Of a DNA stretch of 5,510 bases, positions 1 to 5,510 are shown piece after piece; position 1 is the stretch's first letter, and each line of letters opens with the position of its first letter. The notes under the pieces were generated by a model. That model made no database searches and was not told where the DNA came from. It was given only the letters and a program-made list of their open reading frames with translations. The stretch spans positions 1 through 5,510 of the forward strand of contig JAUIEH010000214.1 of assembly GCA_030428405.1 (NCBI GenBank), given 5' to 3'. The stretch is from Alphaproteobacteria bacterium. Lineage in GTDB: Bacteria; Pseudomonadota; Alphaproteobacteria; Caulobacterales; Maricaulaceae. Position numbers and translations under genes: made by a program.

Positions 1-33
1 GACGGTCCGAGACGATGTGACCAGGGGGCCGTC
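1..33 (+). promoter_or_regulatory. Candidate stem-loop covering the ribosome binding site of the first gene
   Basis: Bases 1-8 (GACGGTCC) can pair with bases 26-33 (GGGCCGTC) as an 8-bp stem with one G-U pair and a 17-base loop. The stem ends immediately before the ATG at 34, and the 3' arm contains half of the AGGGGG ribosome binding site at 23-28. It could therefore lower or regulate translation. It is seen in one sequence only and may be chance in GC-rich DNA. A TGA at 18-20 might also be the end of an upstream gene, but too little sequence is present to tell. Confidence 0.3.
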
Positions 34-111
34 ATGCGCATCACCCGCCGCGTTCGTACTCTTACCGCAATCGCCGTTCTGGCGTTCGCCGCGGTCCTGC
101 CCGCAGCTGCG
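34..111 (+). other. Predicted Sec signal peptide of the exported coiled-coil protein
   Basis: Codons 1-26 encode a basic n-region (four Arg in the first eight residues), a hydrophobic h-region (about residues 11-22) and a small-residue c-region ending A-A-A before Q27-D28-E29. This fits signal peptidase I cleavage after residue 26. There is no lipobox Cys at the cleavage site, so it is not a lipoprotein signal. Confidence 0.8.
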
Positions 112-1860
112 CAAGACGAAATCGCCGAGGAGATCATTGATCTCGGCGACCGCATGTCGGGCCAGTCCTACGCGCTGGCGCTCAGCGCGCAGAACCGCAA
201 TTGCGAACAGCCCATCGACATGCGGTTTGAATCGCGCGGCGCTGACTGGCTGTCATTCGATGAAGGCAATGTCGCGCGTCAGGTGCCCTCTGGTCAGGGC
301 CGCGACGTGCCCGTCACGCTCGATTTCAGCGAGACGCCTGAAGGCCCGGCCCAGGCGCGCATTCGCGTCATTTGCGAGAATTGCGGCTTTCTGATCTGGC
401 AGAACTGCCACATCTCCGATCGCGAACTCGTGCTCATCGCCAATGTCGTGCCCGCGCCCGCGCCGCCGCCGGCGCCGGTTGATACGGCGCCTCCGGCGAC
501 GGAAACGCCGCCGACGCCCTCCGCCGATCCCGCGCCAAACACGACGATAGATCTTTCGCCGCCACCGGCTGTCGCCCCGCCCGCTGCTCCGGCCACAACC
601 AGTCTGAGCGATGCGCCCAGCATCTCGCCCGGCGATCCGCAATATGTCGATCCGGTTGTTGAAGGCGCGATGAGCGAAGCCGATCGCGCGGCGCTCAACG
701 CGGCGCGCGCACGCGCAGCTGAAACAGCCTCGCGGCTGGTCGGTCTGCAGGCGCGACGCGACCGCTGCGAAGAAGAGCTCGCCGCCTTGCGCGCAGCGCG
801 CGATGCAGCGGCCAGCGCGGCGCAAGATTCAGCCGCCTCTGCCGGCGAGGCTAGCGCGGCCGCCGATGCTGCGGAAGAACACGCCGGCAATTACCAAGCG
901 GATCTCGATGCGGCGAGCGCGCGCATGGACTCCACTTATCGCACGCTGCAGATGCAGGCCGCCGCGCGCACCATCGTTGGCAATGAGCACGGAACCGGCA
1001 GCGCGGCTTACGCCGAAGCCGACGCCGAGGTGAACCGCGCGAATGACGCAGCCGCCGACGCACAGCGCGAGTTTTCCGAAATTCGTGCGTCTCAGGACGA
1101 ACGCGAACGCGCTGCGGCGGAGGCCCGCGCGCAAGCCGATGCGGCGCGCGAAGCCGCGAATGCGGCTCAGGCTGAAGCCGACGCAGCGCAGGCCGCCGTC
1201 GACGCTAAGGAAGCTGAATGCCAGGGCATCGCCCAGGAGGTTCAGGATGCCGTGTCGGAAGCGGCGGGCGCGCGTGATGCGGCCGAAGATGCGGCCGGTG
1301 GCGCACCAGGCGCTGCGCTGCGCAATCTCGATGAGCAGATCGCCGCAGCCGAAGGGTCCTGCCGGAATTGCTGGCGCGAATATCAGCGCCTCGCCGAACA
1401 GCAGCGTCAGGCGCTGCTGGCGCTCGCAGCGCTCGGCGCATTCCGGGAGAACCCGGCGGCTCAACCCAACATAATGAGCTGGGGCGAGCTCGTGGCGAAT
1501 ACGCTGACAGAGATGGCGGCGACCGCGACTGGTGTTTCCTCAGTGGGCAGCAATTACATGCTCGGTGGATTAGAGGCCGCTTATCGCGCAGCCTCCATTA
1601 TTCAGTCCGAGTATACGCCCTGGACGGCGCGCTATAACGCCGATGCGACGAGCGACTGGCTCGATCGCCAAGGCCATTCGGGACCGCAGGCCTCGGCCGA
1701 TGAAATACGCGCACAGATGGAACTGTTCATGTCCGAAGGCCGCGACGCGCGCGTGTTCGAGGAGCGGCTCAACCGACTGCGCGATCAATGCCTCGCCTGT
1801 CAGGGCCGGCTTGAAGAGCTGCGCGAACAGCGCGCCGAAGTCATGGCGCGGGCGGGCTAG
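34..1860 (+). CDS. Exported Ala-rich coiled-coil protein with Pro-rich linker and three CxxC motifs, function unknown
   Basis: I do not recognise this 608-residue protein. Residues 1-26 look like a Sec signal peptide: basic MRITRRVR, a hydrophobic stretch, then PAAA before QDE, so the mature protein probably starts at Q27 in the periplasm or outside. Residues about 40-138 form a compact, probably beta-rich domain with C57, C114-E-N-C117 and C125. Residues 139-208 are a Pro/Ala/Thr-rich linker. Residues about 213-430 are a very Ala-rich helical coiled coil, including a 14-residue repeat (ADAAREAANAAQAE at 368-381, ADAAQAAVDAKEAE at 382-395), with C245, C396 and a Gly-containing break near 316-322. 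Residues about 430-608 are helical and begin and end with CxxC (C443/C446, C586/C589). The start is chosen because AGGGGG lies 5 bases before the ATG and the signal peptide follows directly. The frame is open upstream to the window edge, so an earlier start is not excluded but would bury the signal peptide. A structural or envelope role is plausible; no enzyme motif is visible. Confidence 0.85.
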   Translation: MRITRRVRTLTAIAVLAFAAVLPAAAQDEIAEEIIDLGDRMSGQSYALALSAQNRNCEQPIDMRFESRGADWLSFDEGNVARQVPSGQGRDVPVTLDFSETPEGPAQARIRVICENCGFLIWQNCHISDRELVLIANVVPAPAPPPAPVDTAPPATETPPTPSADPAPNTTIDLSPPPAVAPPAAPATTSLSDAPSISPGDPQYVDPVVEGAMSEADRAALNAARARAAETASRLVGLQARRDRCEEELAALRAARDAAASAAQDSAASAGEASAAADAAEEHAGNYQADLDAASARMDSTYRTLQMQAAARTIVGNEHGTGSAAYAEADAEVNRANDAAADAQREFSEIRASQDERERAAAEARAQADAAREAANAAQAEADAAQAAVDAKEAECQGIAQEVQDAVSEAAGARDAAEDAAGGAPGAALRNLDEQIAAAEGSCRNCWREYQRLAEQQRQALLALAALGAFRENPAAQPNIMSWGELVANTLTEMAATATGVSSVGSNYMLGGLEAAYRAASIIQSEYTPWTARYNADATSDWLDRQGHSGPQASADEIRAQMELFMSEGRDARVFEERLNRLRDQCLACQGRLEELREQRAEVMARAG

Positions 1861-2762
1861 CGTCCCGGCGCTATAACTGCGCGCGACAATGACACGGCGA
1901 GATAGTCGAATGTCGCCTTGATGCGACGGTTCGACGCCATGTCGTCATGCGCGATGAGCCAGATCGGCGTGCGGCCGAGATCGACCGTTTGCAGAATGCG
2001 CTCAACGCCCGGCTCAGCGTCGCCGATGGCGCGCGGCATGAAGCCGATGCCGGCGCCGGCCACGACCAGACGCCAGGCTGCGACCTGATCGTCGCAGCGA
2101 TAGGCGAAAAAACTGCGCTTGACCGGCAGGCCCTTGGCGCGGAACTCCGAGATCAAGCGGTCGCCGCGATCATCGCCGATCACGTCATGCTTGAGCAGGT
2201 CCTCGAGCACGCGCGGCCGGCCGCGGCGATAAAGATAAGCCGGGCTCGCATAAATGCCGATCTGGGCCTGCGAGACCTGTTTGGCGATGACGTCGCTTTG
2301 TTCGGGCTTGCGCGCGCGTACGGCGATGTCGGCCTCACGCCGCAGAAAGCTCGCCCCGCCGGGCGAGGTCGCCAGCTCAACCTCGACGCCCGGCTCCTGC
2401 CGGCGAAAGTCGGAAAGCATCGGCGGTAGCAGATAGGTCGCGAGAATGTCGCTCGCGGAAATGCGCACGACGCCCTCAATAGGATCATGCTGGCCGCGCG
2501 CTGCGCGAATGAGGCGTTGCGCGGAATATTCCATCGCGCGCGCATGTTCGAGCAGTTCAGCGCCCTTCTCTGTCAGGCGCAGACCGCGACCGGTGCGGCG
2601 GAACAGCGTCACGCCGAGCTGACGCTCCAACGCCGTGACGTGACGACCAAGCGTCGGCTGGCTGACGCCGGTTTCGCGTGCTGCGGCCGATAACGAGCCA
2701 TGATCGGCGGCCGCGATAAAGGCGCCGAGCGTCTTCCAGTCAAAGCCGATGTCGTCCTGCAT
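1857..2762 (-). CDS. LysR-family transcriptional regulator
   Basis: This 301-residue protein has the usual LysR-type regulator length. Residues about 8-67 are the winged helix-turn-helix DNA-binding domain: FIAAADHGSLSAAARETGVS, then QPTLGRHVTALERQLGVTLF and RRTGRGLRLTEKG. A linker helix (about 68-92) follows, then the periplasmic-binding-protein-like effector domain (about 96-295), with VRISASDILATYLLPPML at its start and VVAGAGIGFMPRAI near residues 233-246. The ligand cannot be read from sequence. The start at 2762 is chosen because it begins just before the HTH domain at the family's normal distance, with a weak CGGAT eight bases upstream. The frame is open to 3041, but that extension is not LysR-like and would run into the divergent acetyltransferase gene. 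It probably binds the intergenic region 2763-2952 and controls itself and perhaps the acetyltransferase (inference). Its stop codon overlaps that of the convergent upstream gene. Confidence 0.93.
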   Translation of the reverse strand: MQDDIGFDWKTLGAFIAAADHGSLSAAARETGVSQPTLGRHVTALERQLGVTLFRRTGRGLRLTEKGAELLEHARAMEYSAQRLIRAARGQHDPIEGVVRISASDILATYLLPPMLSDFRRQEPGVEVELATSPGGASFLRREADIAVRARKPEQSDVIAKQVSQAQIGIYASPAYLYRRGRPRVLEDLLKHDVIGDDRGDRLISEFRAKGLPVKRSFFAYRCDDQVAAWRLVVAGAGIGFMPRAIGDAEPGVERILQTVDLGRTPIWLIAHDDMASNRRIKATFDYLAVSLSRAVIAPGR

Positions 2763-2952
2763 CGGTTCGCATCCGAATAGCTGCACAGCGCCAATCGCGC
2801 CGCTGAAGAACGAAATCGTATCGCCCGCGCTGTTTAAGATGCGGTTACGGCTCGTGTTGGAAATGCTCCGTCGCAAAACGTTAACGCCCGTTAGCTTGTG
2901 TGCTGCGCGCAATTGCGCCAATCGCTGTTGTGACTGCGGCTGGGGACGCGAC
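2763..2952. promoter_or_regulatory. Divergent promoter/operator region between LysR and GNAT genes
   Basis: These 190 bases separate the two divergent start codons and must carry both promoters. Visible elements are an exact 12-bp palindrome GCGCAATTGCGC at 2907-2918, an overlapping ATTG-N3-CAAT dyad at 2912-2922, and an 8-bp palindrome CGTTAACG at 2879-2886. A TTAA-N7-TTAC (2834-2848) and a TTAA-N6-TTAG (2881-2894) resemble CtrA half-site pairs. The region is less GC-rich than the flanking genes. LysR-type regulators usually bind dyads in such divergent regions, so the 2907-2922 dyads, 31-46 bases before the GNAT start, are candidate operator sequence. I cannot assign -35/-10 hexamers with confidence. 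Confidence 0.55.
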
Positions 2953-3660
2953 ATGACAAATGCGGCGCTTTCGGACTGGCGCGCTTGCGCACCGCCTGAA
3001 CTCAAAACAAGCGGCGAACGCGTCTGCATCGCGCCATTCAACGCCGATGCGCACGCTCAAGCGCTTTTCGACGCGCTGTGCGGTCCAGAAAACGAAAATC
3101 TCTGGACCTATATTCCGCGCGCCCAGCCGGGCTCGGCGGACGAGTTCGCCCGCATATTTGAGACGACGCGATTTGACCCCGTCTTCGGCTGGCGGCCGCA
3201 TGTCATCATGTCGCGCGATGGCGCCGACATGCTCGGTTCGGCGACCTATATGCGCAATCGGCCCGAACACGGATCAACGGAGATCGGCTTCATCTTCTTC
3301 TCCGGCCGACTGTCTCGAACCGCAGCGGCGACGGAAGCGATGTATCTGATGGCGCGCCACGCCTTCGATGACCTCGGCTATCGCCGCTATGAATGGAAAT
3401 GCGACGCCGCCAACGCCGCCTCGCGACGCGCGGCCGAACGCCTCGGCTTTTCGTTCGAAGGCGAGTTTCGTCAGGACATGGTCCTAAAAGGCCGCAGCCG
3501 CGACACGCGCTGGTATTCGATCCTTGATGGCGAGTGGCCCGCCTGCAAGGCCGCGCTTGAAGCCTGGCTCGCGCCCGAGAATTTCGATGAGGCGGACGCA
3601 CAGCGGCGGACGCTTGAACAAATTCGCGCTGAAATCATTGGCGCAACGCCGCTAGCCTGA
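2953..3660 (+). CDS. GNAT-family N-acetyltransferase (RimJ/RimL-like)
   Basis: This 235-residue cytoplasmic protein belongs to the GNAT superfamily, which transfers acetyl from acetyl-CoA to an amine; the substrate here is unknown. The core spans about residues 22-195. STEIGFIFFSGRL (108-120) is the central beta strand region. SRTAAATEAMYLMARHAFDDLGYRR (121-145) is the cofactor-loop/helix segment, where the textbook RxxGxG is replaced by SRTAAATEA, as is usual for this subfamily as I recall it. WKCDAANAASRRAAERLGF (148-166) is the typical N-x-x-S-x-x-x-x-E-x-x-GF motif, followed by EGEFRQDMVLKGRSRDTRWYS, also subfamily-typical. Residues 196-235 form an extra C-terminal helical tail. The start is chosen because GGGGA lies seven bases upstream of ATG 2953 and the domain follows. 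The frame is open back to 2749, but that extension is not protein-like and crosses the LysR start. It is divergent from the LysR gene, whose product may regulate it. Confidence 0.9.
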   Translation: MTNAALSDWRACAPPELKTSGERVCIAPFNADAHAQALFDALCGPENENLWTYIPRAQPGSADEFARIFETTRFDPVFGWRPHVIMSRDGADMLGSATYMRNRPEHGSTEIGFIFFSGRLSRTAAATEAMYLMARHAFDDLGYRRYEWKCDAANAASRRAAERLGFSFEGEFRQDMVLKGRSRDTRWYSILDGEWPACKAALEAWLAPENFDEADAQRRTLEQIRAEIIGATPLA

Positions 3661-3697
3661 GCGGGCTTTTCCAATGCGCGCGCGACGCGCTAGCCTG
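3650..3697. repeat. Short direct repeat CGCTAGCCTG (two copies, 38 bases apart)
   Basis: CGCTAGCCTG occurs exactly at 3650-3659 and 3688-3697. Each copy is preceded by an ACG-containing context (ACGC before the first, ACG before the second). The first copy spans the last codons and stop of the acetyltransferase gene and the 5' arm of the small hairpin there. The second lies in the 77-base gap before the dehydrogenase gene. It may be a local duplication or chance. Confidence 0.4.
3654..3670 (+). terminator. Small candidate intrinsic terminator overlapping the acetyltransferase stop codon
   Basis: AGCCT (3654-3658) pairs with GGGCT (3663-3667), including one G-U pair, around a GAGC loop (3659-3662). 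A TTTT run (3667-3670) overlaps the end of the stem. The geometry fits a Rho-independent terminator placed right at the TGA stop (3658-3660), but the stem is only 5 bp and the T-tract is short, so termination is probably partial at best. Confidence 0.4.
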
Positions 3698-3737
3698 CGC
3701 CTCCCACCTGAGCCGACGCCAAACCTGCGAGGATGAT

Positions 3738-4847
3738 ATGAAGACGCGCGCTGCAATCGCGATGAAAGCGGGCGAGCCGCTGATTATCGATGAAGTCGAC
3801 CTTGAGGGCCCGCGCGAAGGCGAGGTTCTGGTCGAAATCAAAGCGACCGGTATATGCCATACGGACGAATTCACACTATCAGGCGCCGACCCGGAAGGCG
3901 CCTTCCCCGCCATTTTGGGACATGAAGGCGCGGGCGTCGTCCTTGAAGTCGGCCCCGGCGTCACCAGCGTCGAGCCGGGCGACCACGTCATTCCTCTTTA
4001 CACGCCGGAATGCCGCGAGTGCGACTATTGCCTGCACCCGAAAACCAATCTCTGCCAGAAAGTCCGCGCCACGCAGGGCCAGGGCGTCATGCCGGACGGC
4101 ACCTCGCGCTTTTCCTATAAAGGCGAGAAAGTGCTCCATTACATGGGCACGTCGACCTTCGCCAATCACACCGTACTGCCGGAAATCGCGCTGGCCAAAG
4201 TGCGCAAGGACGCGCCCTTCGAAAAGATCTGCTATATCGGCTGCGGCGTCACGACCGGGATCGGGGCGGTCATGTTCACCGCCGGTGTGGAGCCGAACAC
4301 GAATTGCGTCGTGTTCGGACTAGGCGGCATCGGTCTCAACGTCATCCAGGGTCTGAAAATGGTCGGCGCGCGCCAGATTGTCGGCGTCGACGTCAATCCG
4401 GCCAAGAAAGAGCTCGCCGAGAAATTCGGCATGACCGACTTCGTCAATCCCAATCAGGTCGACGGCGACCTCGTCGGCCACCTTGTCGAGCTGACCGGCG
4501 GCGGCGCGGATTACTCCTTCGAATGCATCGGCAATGTCGATGTGATGCGGACCGCGCTTGAATGCTGTCACAAAGGCTGGGGCGAGAGCGTCATCATCGG
4601 CGTGGCCGGCGCGGGCAAGGAAATCTCCACCCGCCCGTTCCAGCTCGTCACCGGGCGCGTCTGGCGCGGCTCGGCCTTTGGCGGGGCGCGCGGGCGCACG
4701 GACGTTCCCAAAATAGTCGACATGTATATGGAAGGCCGCATCAATATCGACGACCTCATCACCCACACGCTGTCGCTCGAGGACATCAATAAGGGCTTCG
4801 ACCTGATGCATGCCGGTGAAAGCATCCGCAGCGTGGTGGTTTACTGA
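3738..4847 (+). CDS. frmA: S-(hydroxymethyl)glutathione dehydrogenase / class III alcohol dehydrogenase
   Basis: This 369-residue cytoplasmic zinc enzyme oxidises S-hydroxymethylglutathione (formed from formaldehyde and glutathione) to S-formylglutathione with NAD+; the family also reduces S-nitrosoglutathione. It is full length and aligns throughout with human ADH5 from memory. Catalytic zinc ligands are C40 (GICHTD), H62 (GHEGAG, with E63) and C169 (GCGVTTG). Structural zinc ligands are C92, C95, C98 and C106. The class III signature SGADPEG supplies D51 and E53, and R110 in KVRATQGQG matches the Arg that binds the glutathione carboxylate. The Rossmann motif GLGGIG (194-199) and D218 at the second strand end indicate NAD+ preference. 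FECIGN, CHKGWG and RPFQLVTGR are all intact. The ATG has GAGGA four bases upstream. It lies 77 bases after the acetyltransferase gene on the same strand. The usual partner S-formylglutathione hydrolase gene is not adjacent in this window, and no frmR-type repressor precedes it. Confidence 0.97.
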   Translation: MKTRAAIAMKAGEPLIIDEVDLEGPREGEVLVEIKATGICHTDEFTLSGADPEGAFPAILGHEGAGVVLEVGPGVTSVEPGDHVIPLYTPECRECDYCLHPKTNLCQKVRATQGQGVMPDGTSRFSYKGEKVLHYMGTSTFANHTVLPEIALAKVRKDAPFEKICYIGCGVTTGIGAVMFTAGVEPNTNCVVFGLGGIGLNVIQGLKMVGARQIVGVDVNPAKKELAEKFGMTDFVNPNQVDGDLVGHLVELTGGGADYSFECIGNVDVMRTALECCHKGWGESVIIGVAGAGKEISTRPFQLVTGRVWRGSAFGGARGRTDVPKIVDMYMEGRINIDDLITHTLSLEDINKGFDLMHAGESIRSVVVY

Positions 4848-5010
4848 GTGAGCGCGGGCGCGTCGCCTGAAAGGCGCTCGATCCAACAGGCGATGGCCCG
4901 CGATAATGCCGCAGAGACTGCAATTCGCCGCAGACGCATTTTGAAATTTTAGTCCATACTGTCGCTTGCGTCGTTGGGGGATGAGGCGCGAGCGGGCTGA
5001 GGGGACACTC
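4848..5010. promoter_or_regulatory. Intergenic region with AT-rich patch, likely holding the promoter of the downstream membrane-protein gene
   Basis: This 163-base gap starts with a GC-rich segment containing an inverted repeat (GAGCGC 4850-4855, GCGCTC 4874-4879). The segment also allows a competing small hairpin, CGCC-TGAAA-GGCG (4864-4876); neither is followed by a T-tract. A distinct AT-rich patch, ATTTTGAAATTTTAG, lies near 4938-4952, and CATACT (4955-4960) resembles a -10 box. No well-spaced -35 partner is evident, so the promoter call rests mainly on base composition and position. Confidence 0.35.
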
Positions 5011-5510
5011 ATGAGCGTAACGCGCGCAACGCGCCTGGTTGCGGCTGCAATCGGCTTTTTCGCCGTCTTTCTGCAATATGCGATCTTCATTCAGGGACCC
5101 GACGCAGGCGCGCTGCCAGCCGCGTCCATCCGCTATTTCAGTTATTTCACGGTACTGACGAACCTCCTCGCCGCAACCGCCATGGCGTTCAGCGCGCTGG
5201 CGCCTGCAACACCGCCGGGACGCTTCTTTTCAAGCGCCGGCGTGCGCACGGCGATTACCGTCTATATACTGATTGTCGGGCTGGTTTATCACTTCGTGCT
5301 CTCGCCCCAATTTAATCCGCAAGGCTGGTCGCTGCTCGCCGACACGCTGTTGCACTATGTCGCGCCGGCCTGGTTCGTCGTCGACTGGTTCGCGGCGACC
5401 GATAAGCGCGGGCTGCATTTCGGCATGCTGCCGGCCTGGCTCGCCGTGCCGCTCGCGTACGGAGCTTATGTTCTCTTGCGCGGCGCGATGACGGGCGAGT
5501 ATCCTTATTT
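5011..5510 (+). CDS. Pr6Pr-family multi-pass membrane protein (5' part, cut by window end)
   Basis: The frame is open from ATG 5011 to the window edge (166 full codons) with no stop. Hydrophobic segments at about residues 8-28, 41-63, 79-97, 112-128 and 138-157 predict at least five inner-membrane helices, with a sixth expected beyond the edge. Conserved-looking blocks are RYFSYFTVLTNLL (41-53), GLVYHFVLSP (90-99), DTLLHYVAPAWFVVDW (111-126) and LLRGAMTGEYPY (155-166). This pattern matches what I recall of the bacterial Pr6Pr family, whose biochemical function is unknown. GAGGGGA (4999-5005) five bases before the ATG supports this start. An in-frame ATG at 4981 has only a G-run directly abutting it, a poor spacing, and would add ten charged residues. 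A 163-base gap and AT-rich patch upstream suggest its own promoter rather than strict co-transcription with the dehydrogenase. Confidence 0.75.
   Translation, partial: MSVTRATRLVAAAIGFFAVFLQYAIFIQGPDAGALPAASIRYFSYFTVLTNLLAATAMAFSALAPATPPGRFFSSAGVRTAITVYILIVGLVYHFVLSPQFNPQGWSLLADTLLHYVAPAWFVVDWFAATDKRGLHFGMLPAWLAVPLAYGAYVLLRGAMTGEYPY

Noticed and set aside
1100..1230. Ala-codon-rich repetitive DNA as a tandem DNA repeat or CRISPR-like array
   Set aside because: The repetition is at the protein level (14-residue coiled-coil repeats with varying codons); no regular identical DNA units or spacers are present.
253..1464. Long minus-strand open frames opposite the coiled-coil gene (253-825, 294-890, 829-1464)
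   Set aside because: They are Arg/Ala/Gly-rich shadow translations of a GC-rich coding strand with no domain signal, and they overlap a well-supported gene.
1947..2429. Plus-strand open frame of 160 codons opposite the LysR gene
   Set aside because: It is antisense to the conserved LysR effector domain, has no recognisable motif and no convincing ribosome binding site.
2749..2952. N-terminal extension of the acetyltransferase reading frame (68 codons upstream of 2953)
   Set aside because: It overlaps the LysR start region and looks like translated promoter DNA. ATG 2953 has a good GGGGA ribosome binding site and normal family length.
2763..3041. N-terminal extension of the LysR reading frame (93 codons upstream of 2762)
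   Set aside because: The extension lacks any LysR-like sequence, would give an atypical 394-residue protein, and overlaps the acetyltransferase gene on the other strand.
4850..4879. Inverted repeat after the dehydrogenase stop as an intrinsic terminator
   Set aside because: The GAGCGC/GCGCTC arms enclose an 18-base loop and no T-tract follows, so termination by this element is not supported.
4981..5010. Earlier in-frame ATG (4981) as start of the membrane protein
   Set aside because: The G-run before it directly abuts the ATG, whereas ATG 5011 has GAGGGGA at proper spacing and leads straight to the first membrane helix.
4320..5090. Minus-strand open frame of 256 codons opposite the dehydrogenase gene
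   Set aside because: Its sequence is the complement of strongly conserved dehydrogenase codons and of the downstream gene start; no independent coding support.

Overview
The window is GC-rich (roughly 60-65% by eye) and densely coded. Its features are a glutathione-dependent formaldehyde dehydrogenase, a LysR/GNAT divergent pair, a Pr6Pr-type membrane protein and an Ala-rich exported protein. Together they suggest an alphaproteobacterium, possibly of the Caulobacterales/Hyphomonadaceae kind. That placement is inferred from style and gene content; no rRNA or marker gene is present.

Layout: (1) 34-1860 (+) encodes an exported protein of unknown function with a Cys-containing N-terminal domain, a Pro-rich linker, a long Ala-rich coiled coil and a C-terminal helical region bounded by two CxxC motifs. 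(2) 1857-2762 (-) encodes a LysR-type regulator whose stop codon overlaps that of gene 1 in a shared CTAG. (3) A 190-base divergent promoter region (2763-2952) holds small palindromes and CtrA-box-like half sites. (4) 2953-3660 (+) encodes a RimJ/RimL-like GNAT acetyltransferase, with a small hairpin and T-tract over its stop codon. (5) 3738-4847 (+) encodes class III alcohol dehydrogenase / S-(hydroxymethyl)glutathione dehydrogenase. (6) After a 163-base gap with an AT-rich patch, 5011 to the window end (+) is the 5' part of a Pr6Pr-family multi-pass membrane protein, cut by the window edge.

Functional links are modest. The LysR regulator and the acetyltransferase are a classic divergent pair, so LysR may control itself and the acetyltransferase. 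The formaldehyde dehydrogenase starts the glutathione-dependent formaldehyde detoxification pathway, but no S-formylglutathione hydrolase or frmR lies beside it here. The least understood element is the exported protein in (1). Its cysteine placement suggests a disulfide-stapled antiparallel coiled-coil hairpin. I see no defence island, mobile element, CRISPR array, tRNA or rRNA, and no convincing evidence of a wholly new multi-gene system.
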